DNA from: Apostichopus japonicus
Taxonomy: Eukaryota > Echinodermata > Holothuroidea > Aspidochirotida > Stichopodidae
Direction of reading: 5' to 3'
DNA length: 64,000 bases
Assembly: GCF_037975245.1 (NCBI RefSeq)
Contig: NC_092572.1
Span: forward strand, 31,035,989 to 31,099,988
Shown: positions 60,601-64,000 of the stretch, one piece after another
How positions within the stretch are numbered: position 1 is the first letter of the stretch
Layout of the letters: every line of letters starts with the position of its first letter
The notes under the pieces: model-generated
The model's input: only the letters and a program-made list of their open reading frames with translations
The model's database searches: none
Told to the model about the DNA's origin: nothing
Position numbers and translations under genes: made by a program

Positions 60601-63600
60601 CGAAACTAGGTCAGATTACCGGCATGAGACGTTTATTTGTGCGCGAGTCTTCAATGCCTGTAATTAACATTCGACTTGCAAGGATATGTTTGGTGAGTAG
60701 AAGCAGAGAAATAAATATTTGACTAGGGTTAAGGAGGTTCTCTGTGTGATAAAATTAGTGACGATTATGTCTCTTGCACTCACCATATCATCTGCAAAAC
60801 AAACTTAGCGGCATATTGCAGATGTAACGATTTAGGATTAGGAAATTCTAACATTTTGTATTAAAACTTACTTTTTTTTCTAAGTCGCAGGTTTCGATCA
60901 TTTCAAAGTCAACCTACCTGACCATAAGTCTCTTCTCGTGATTCAACAATTATCAAATTTGCTTGCATTAAAATTTGGAGAGATTGATAGAAACGATAGA
61001 TTCGGGACACCTGTGTAACTTCAATTTGATTCAAAATGTCTGTGAGCATTAGTTAATAATTTGTGCCTCCTGGTGAAAACTTATCAAGATTTTACAGATA
61101 CATAAACCAGCCAATTATCACAGACTGATACTATTATTGCTAGCGATATAGGTAACTAACTACATGGGTTAAGTGACGCATGGATGCAAATGTCTTTGAT
61201 TTATGTCGTGGTAGTAATATAGGTATATACATTAAGACGGTACACAAATCCAATTGCCCTCTTTGACTGACAGCATTGTAGTGAGGAACATCAAAATAGT
61301 AAAAAGGAAAGGAACGACGTACACCTATCGATAAACTGTGGAGGCTTAGTATGCACGTTTAACATGCACACCAGACAGATGTATTTAGGAACTCTTTGCA
61401 TCGCCTTCATTTGTTTCTATGTCGCAGGTTTCGGTCGTTTTAAAGTCGACCTAGCTGATCATCTGGATGTTCGCACGATTCAACGATTATCAATTTTGCT
61501 TGGATTAGAACCTGGAGAGATTGATAGCATCAAGAGATCCAAGACACCTGGATTAGAAATGGTGATTCTTTTAGAGAATCGAAGAGTTATAAATCCAACT
61601 GGTATAATAGATCTTTTAGACTTGTTAAAAGAATTGAAGCTGGCTGGTCTCGCTGCGAAAATACAAAGTTCTTTCCAAGCAAAGACTTCCCAAGCAAAGA
61701 AAGACCAGGATCTTTATCTCGAAGGTAATCATCTGTTTTAAATACTATTTTCATATTTAAAGTCACTAAAGCAAGAGAGAAAAATCCTGAATGTCACGAA
61801 TTTATATATTATGGTTAGAGTCGACAAGTCAGAATGAAAACGTTCAAAACTGCATTTTCTGATAGCAGCCAATGTTCCAGGGACGTAGCCAGGGGGAGCA
61901 TGGGAGCGACTGCTAACCCCCCCCCCCCCCCCTTTAGTGTCGAAAAAACGTTAAAACTGTTGTTTTTTTGGCATGGTATTTTGTCAGTGCTCTTTTGATC
62001 TTGAATACTCGTCAGCTCCGTTAACTGGATTATAATCGTTGTAACATTCAGGCCTACTGATTCAGCTACTTAGTTTGGCAGATGCAATTAGCTAACTTTA
62101 GCCTATAGCCTATTACAGGCATACAGTTGGCCACTGGGTAATAACAATTATAGCCTACCTAACCGCACTCGATGAAGTGTTACGAACCGTATGCACAACG
62201 ACGTCGACAACGTTCGTTCTCATCCTTTTTATGATTCGTCCTAAGTTGTTGCACGAACGGCATGTTAAGTTAGCAATCGTACGTGATACGCGCTTCCTAT
62301 ATACACAATTATTACACTGCTAAATATAAAAGTTTATTTTGTCCATAAGTTAAGTTCGTCAAATGTATTAAAGTCCAGACATTGGACAATAAACAAGAAT
62401 CTTCCTAATGGAAAAATTGTACAAGAGCACTATGTTTGTCTATCTGATATAATATGTAAAAGATCGAACACGTAAAAGAATAATTCGAACCCGAAACAAA
62501 ATCTGCTGATAATATGATATCATATGATAATGATGAAACTGGGATAACATTGCACCAGATCGCATCTAAGGACCTTCAACCTTTCAAAAATTTATCATCC
62601 CCTCCCCTTACACCACTCCCCCATATCAGTCGCAAAAAGTGCTCCCCTTGCAAATGCCTGGCTACGTCGCTGCAATGTTCTCCTGTGTCAACAAAAGAAC
62701 GTCGAATAATTTGTTGAAATGTTTCGTTCTTAACTTGGACAAAGTTTTTATGGTAGGCTTATTCCGCCTACTGCAATATTATGTAGTTAGCAGAAAGATG
62801 CATATCTTTCTTTGTTCATCCTTCTACTAATTCGCAAAGCACGAAGCGATAATATAGGCCTAATCCTCTGTTCCAATCAAAGCATCAATACGTGTTGTGT
62901 ATATTTAATATCTGCATAGAGGTACTAGTTAAAATCCATCCCGTGTGTTCGAGGAACACTGACCTACACACCATTTTAGACAATAGAGAATTGACACGGA
63001 TTTAGTGACAAACTTTACTTTTATATACAGATTTAAATAAAAGTAATTTTCATGTGCCTCTAAATAGAGGACAGTGTTCAAATGTAAATTTTAAAGTGTT
63101 CAAAAAGCTTTGTGTTTTTTTTTCTCAGAAAAGAAAAGAGATCTCATCGAGTATTCAAAAACAGCCTATCGAAAGCACTACGAAACAGCAAAGCCATTTC
63201 CTTCCATGAGCAAGTGTAGTGTTAACAGTATATTTGTTGAGGGAGGTATTTACTACTTGGCTCAGGAGGGTGATTCTATGCAGAAGCCCGATGTTCTAGA
63301 ACCGTTAGAATCTTACAACGATATTCTGAGCAGCCCTAAAACTAAATCAATGAGAAAGATTATTGAGGCTGACCCTGGGTTCGGGAAATCAACACTTGTA
63401 TCACAGTTAGTCTATGACTGGTGTACTGAGGACCCTGAATCTCCTCTCAAAGATGTAGAAATACTTATTTTTCTCCAGTTGAGGCAACTGGAAGGTGTAA
63501 AGTCTGTATACACTGCTATAAAGCATGCCATAGTGCCCGAAGATGAGGACATGGACGAATCTTGCATTCAGGAAATCCTCAAAGCATACAAAAAGTCTGT

Positions 63601-64000
63601 TGTCATGTTATTTGACAGTTATGACGAGTATCCTGACCAGAAAACCAAGACACATATCTCCTCCATCATTGAGATGAAAATGTTTCTAGATATTCTTGTC
63701 ATCATACTTACCAGGACATTGAACCTCCCGCCTAACTTACACCCTGATACTAAACGAATCAGATTAACAGGGTTTGGGAAGGCTGAACGTCGAAACTATG
63801 TCCTGAAGGCGGTGGCTGATGATGTCCAGTTGGCAGATCGGATCGAAAGGGAGCTTCAGAGAAACCCCTTCTTAAGCGATCTTTGCCAGGTCCCTCTCTT
63901 CTCCACTATGGTCGCTCACATAGTACACGAGAGGCCAGAAATCGAGATATTTAGCACAGTTACAAGATTTTTCACTTATGTGATCGAATGCGTTCATAAT
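57607..64000 (+). CDS. NLR-type receptor: two death-fold (DED-like) domains plus NACHT, 3' end outside the window
   Basis: Join of 57607-57667, 59078-59374, 61428-61724 and 63129-64000 and onwards. Every junction is phase 1, so the frame is continuous for 509 residues to the window edge. Residues 1-20 form a short Ser/Gly/Thr-rich leader (MAQAGPSQSTGSDTG...). Residues about 21-119 and 120-218 are two near-identical death-fold domains. NACHT begins after a linker, with Walker A ADPGFGKST (299-307) and Walker B LFDSYDE (Asp381, Asp384, Glu385). A sensor-like ILTRT, a GFGKAERRNYV segment and VPLF follow. NACHT proteins with N-terminal death-fold domains are cytosolic pattern-recognition NLRs, often much expanded in echinoderms. 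Here nucleotide-dependent oligomerisation and death-fold signalling are inferred. Leucine-rich repeats would be expected beyond 64000. The start ATG is chosen because its exon ends at phase 1 with a GTAAGA donor. Confidence 0.75.
58532..58659 (+). pseudogene. Half death-fold pseudo-exon A
   Basis: After an intact-looking acceptor (CTAAGTCGCAG) the frame reads GFDHFKVNLPDHQPLLVIQQ then LSNLLALTSGEIDR...FGTPG and stops. Compared with the intact exons it lacks the second half entirely, and no donor follows. If spliced in it would truncate the protein. Confidence 0.75.
59078..59374 (+). CDS. NLR exon 2: death-fold domain 1
   Basis: 297 nt, phase 1/1, acceptor TTTCTATGTCGCAG and donor GTAATC. The peptide GFGRFKVDLANHLDVPTIQQ...LLGLEPGEIDSIKRSETPGL...ITDLLDLLQELKLASLAARI is predicted all-helical. 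The LxxRRIITPTDITDLLxLL spacing resembles the last three helices of DED domains. Death domain or pyrin-like are alternative labels; I am sure of the death fold family only moderately. Confidence 0.7.
60319..60663. mobile_element. 345-bp MITE with TTAA target
   Basis: Perfect 17-bp inverted ends: AGGCATTGAAGACTCGC at 60319-60335 and its reverse complement at 60643-60659. TTAA flanks at 60315-60318 and 60664-60667. Unit 1 of the duplication preserves the empty site (GGCCTTAATTGACA). There are four extra bases (GTAA) between the right inverted repeat and the right TTAA. A TTAA target suggests piggyBac- or Kolobok-type mobilisation, which is inference. Confidence 0.85.
60891..61018 (+). pseudogene. 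Half death-fold pseudo-exon B
   Basis: Counterpart of 58532-58659 in unit 2, with the same acceptor, the same half-domain and a stop at the same place (FGTPV then stop). Shared truncation shows that it degenerated before the tandem duplication. Confidence 0.75.
61428..61724 (+). CDS. NLR exon 3: death-fold domain 2
   Basis: 297 nt, phase 1/1, same acceptor and donor context as exon 2. The encoded domain differs from exon 2 at only about a dozen of 99 positions (for example N-H-L-D-V-P to D-H-L-D-V-R, and ITPTDIT to INPTGII). All substitutions keep the frame open, consistent with constraint after duplication. Phases allow this exon, exon 2, both or neither to join exon 1 to NACHT. Confidence 0.7.
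61878..62672. mobile_element. 795-bp non-autonomous hAT-like element
   Basis: Ends CAGGGACGTAGCCAGGG and mirrored GCCTGGCTACGTCGCTG (15 of 17 paired) inside a perfect 8-bp direct duplication CAATGTTC (61870-61877 and 62673-62680). 8-bp duplications and CAGGG-type ends indicate hAT. A poly-C run follows the left end. No transposase. It sits in the intron before the NACHT exon and supplies the boundary definition for the many CAGGGACGTAGC repeats in the window. Confidence 0.9.
63129..64000 (+). CDS. NLR exon 4: NACHT NTPase (continues past window end)
   Basis: Acceptor TTTTTTTTTCTCAG; phase 1 (first two bases complete a Glu codon). 872 nt uninterrupted. The N-terminal linker KKRDLIEYSKTAYRKHYETA leads to EGGIYYLAQEG. 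Walker A lies at 63368-63394 and Walker B at about 63608-63628. The winged-helix-side segment FLSDLCQVPLFSTMVAH is present. Walker A reads ADPGFGKS where GxPGxGKS is usual, so the first Gly is replaced by Ala-Asp context; the Lys and Ser are intact. A large single NACHT exon is usual for NLR genes. Confidence 0.85.

Larger units (their letters stand above)
59785..61783 (+). repeat. NLR tandem duplication, unit 2
   Basis: Same order of elements as unit 1. It is about 350 bp longer, and the 345-bp MITE plus its TTAA duplication (60319-60667) accounts for essentially all of that difference. Confidence 0.9.

Overview
This is an AT-rich, intron-rich, repeat-dense invertebrate animal genome segment. 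Two split genes are supported. A short-chain collagen C4-like secreted protein lies on the minus strand at 6959-11824. The first 509 codons of an NLR-type immune receptor (duplicated death-fold exons, then NACHT) lie on the plus strand from 57607 to the window end. Expanded NLRs, DIRS elements and many hAT-like non-autonomous transposons suggest an echinoderm. I lean towards a sea cucumber, but that is a guess from gene and repeat content.

Layout. 1-6958: intergenic, with a degenerate block carrying three AGGTCA direct repeats, a 1.47 kb DNA transposon with terminal inverted repeats (TIRs) and a 155-bp tandem duplication. 6959-11824: the collagen C4-like gene (three coding exons), with a 5'-truncated LINE in its second intron on the opposite strand. 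11825-18418: intergenic, ending in a (TA)n microsatellite. 18420-33817: a very large imperfect inverted repeat (arms about 4.8 and 4.4 kb, spacer 6.2 kb). The spacer holds a hAT-type MITE with 'CAGGGGTGGGCAA' ends and a frameshifted hAT transposase remnant. 34175-35616: a second copy of the 1.4 kb TIR transposon in inverse orientation. 36604-43193: a DIRS-type tyrosine-recombinase retrotransposon with diagnostic inverted termini and an internal complementary region. It has a decayed gag and a frameshifted recombinase, and two SINEs sit where reverse transcriptase would be expected. 43328-44088: about five copies of a 156-bp satellite. 45421-49909: a 60-bp minisatellite split by a 3.92-kb element with perfect 27-bp TIRs and an ACTT target-site duplication. 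49910-57103: no recognised gene, with repeats and microsatellites. 57104-64000: a minisatellite followed by the NLR gene.

The NLR locus is the most informative coding region. All of its exon junctions are phase 1. The death-fold exon is present twice intact and twice as a half-length remnant, because a segment of about 1.65 kb was duplicated in tandem. A 345-bp TTAA-flanked MITE later entered the second unit, and a 795-bp hAT-like element with a perfect 8-bp target duplication entered the intron before the NACHT exon. Because the exons are phase-compatible, isoforms with zero, one or two death-fold domains are possible.

No rRNA, functional tRNA gene or CRISPR array was seen.
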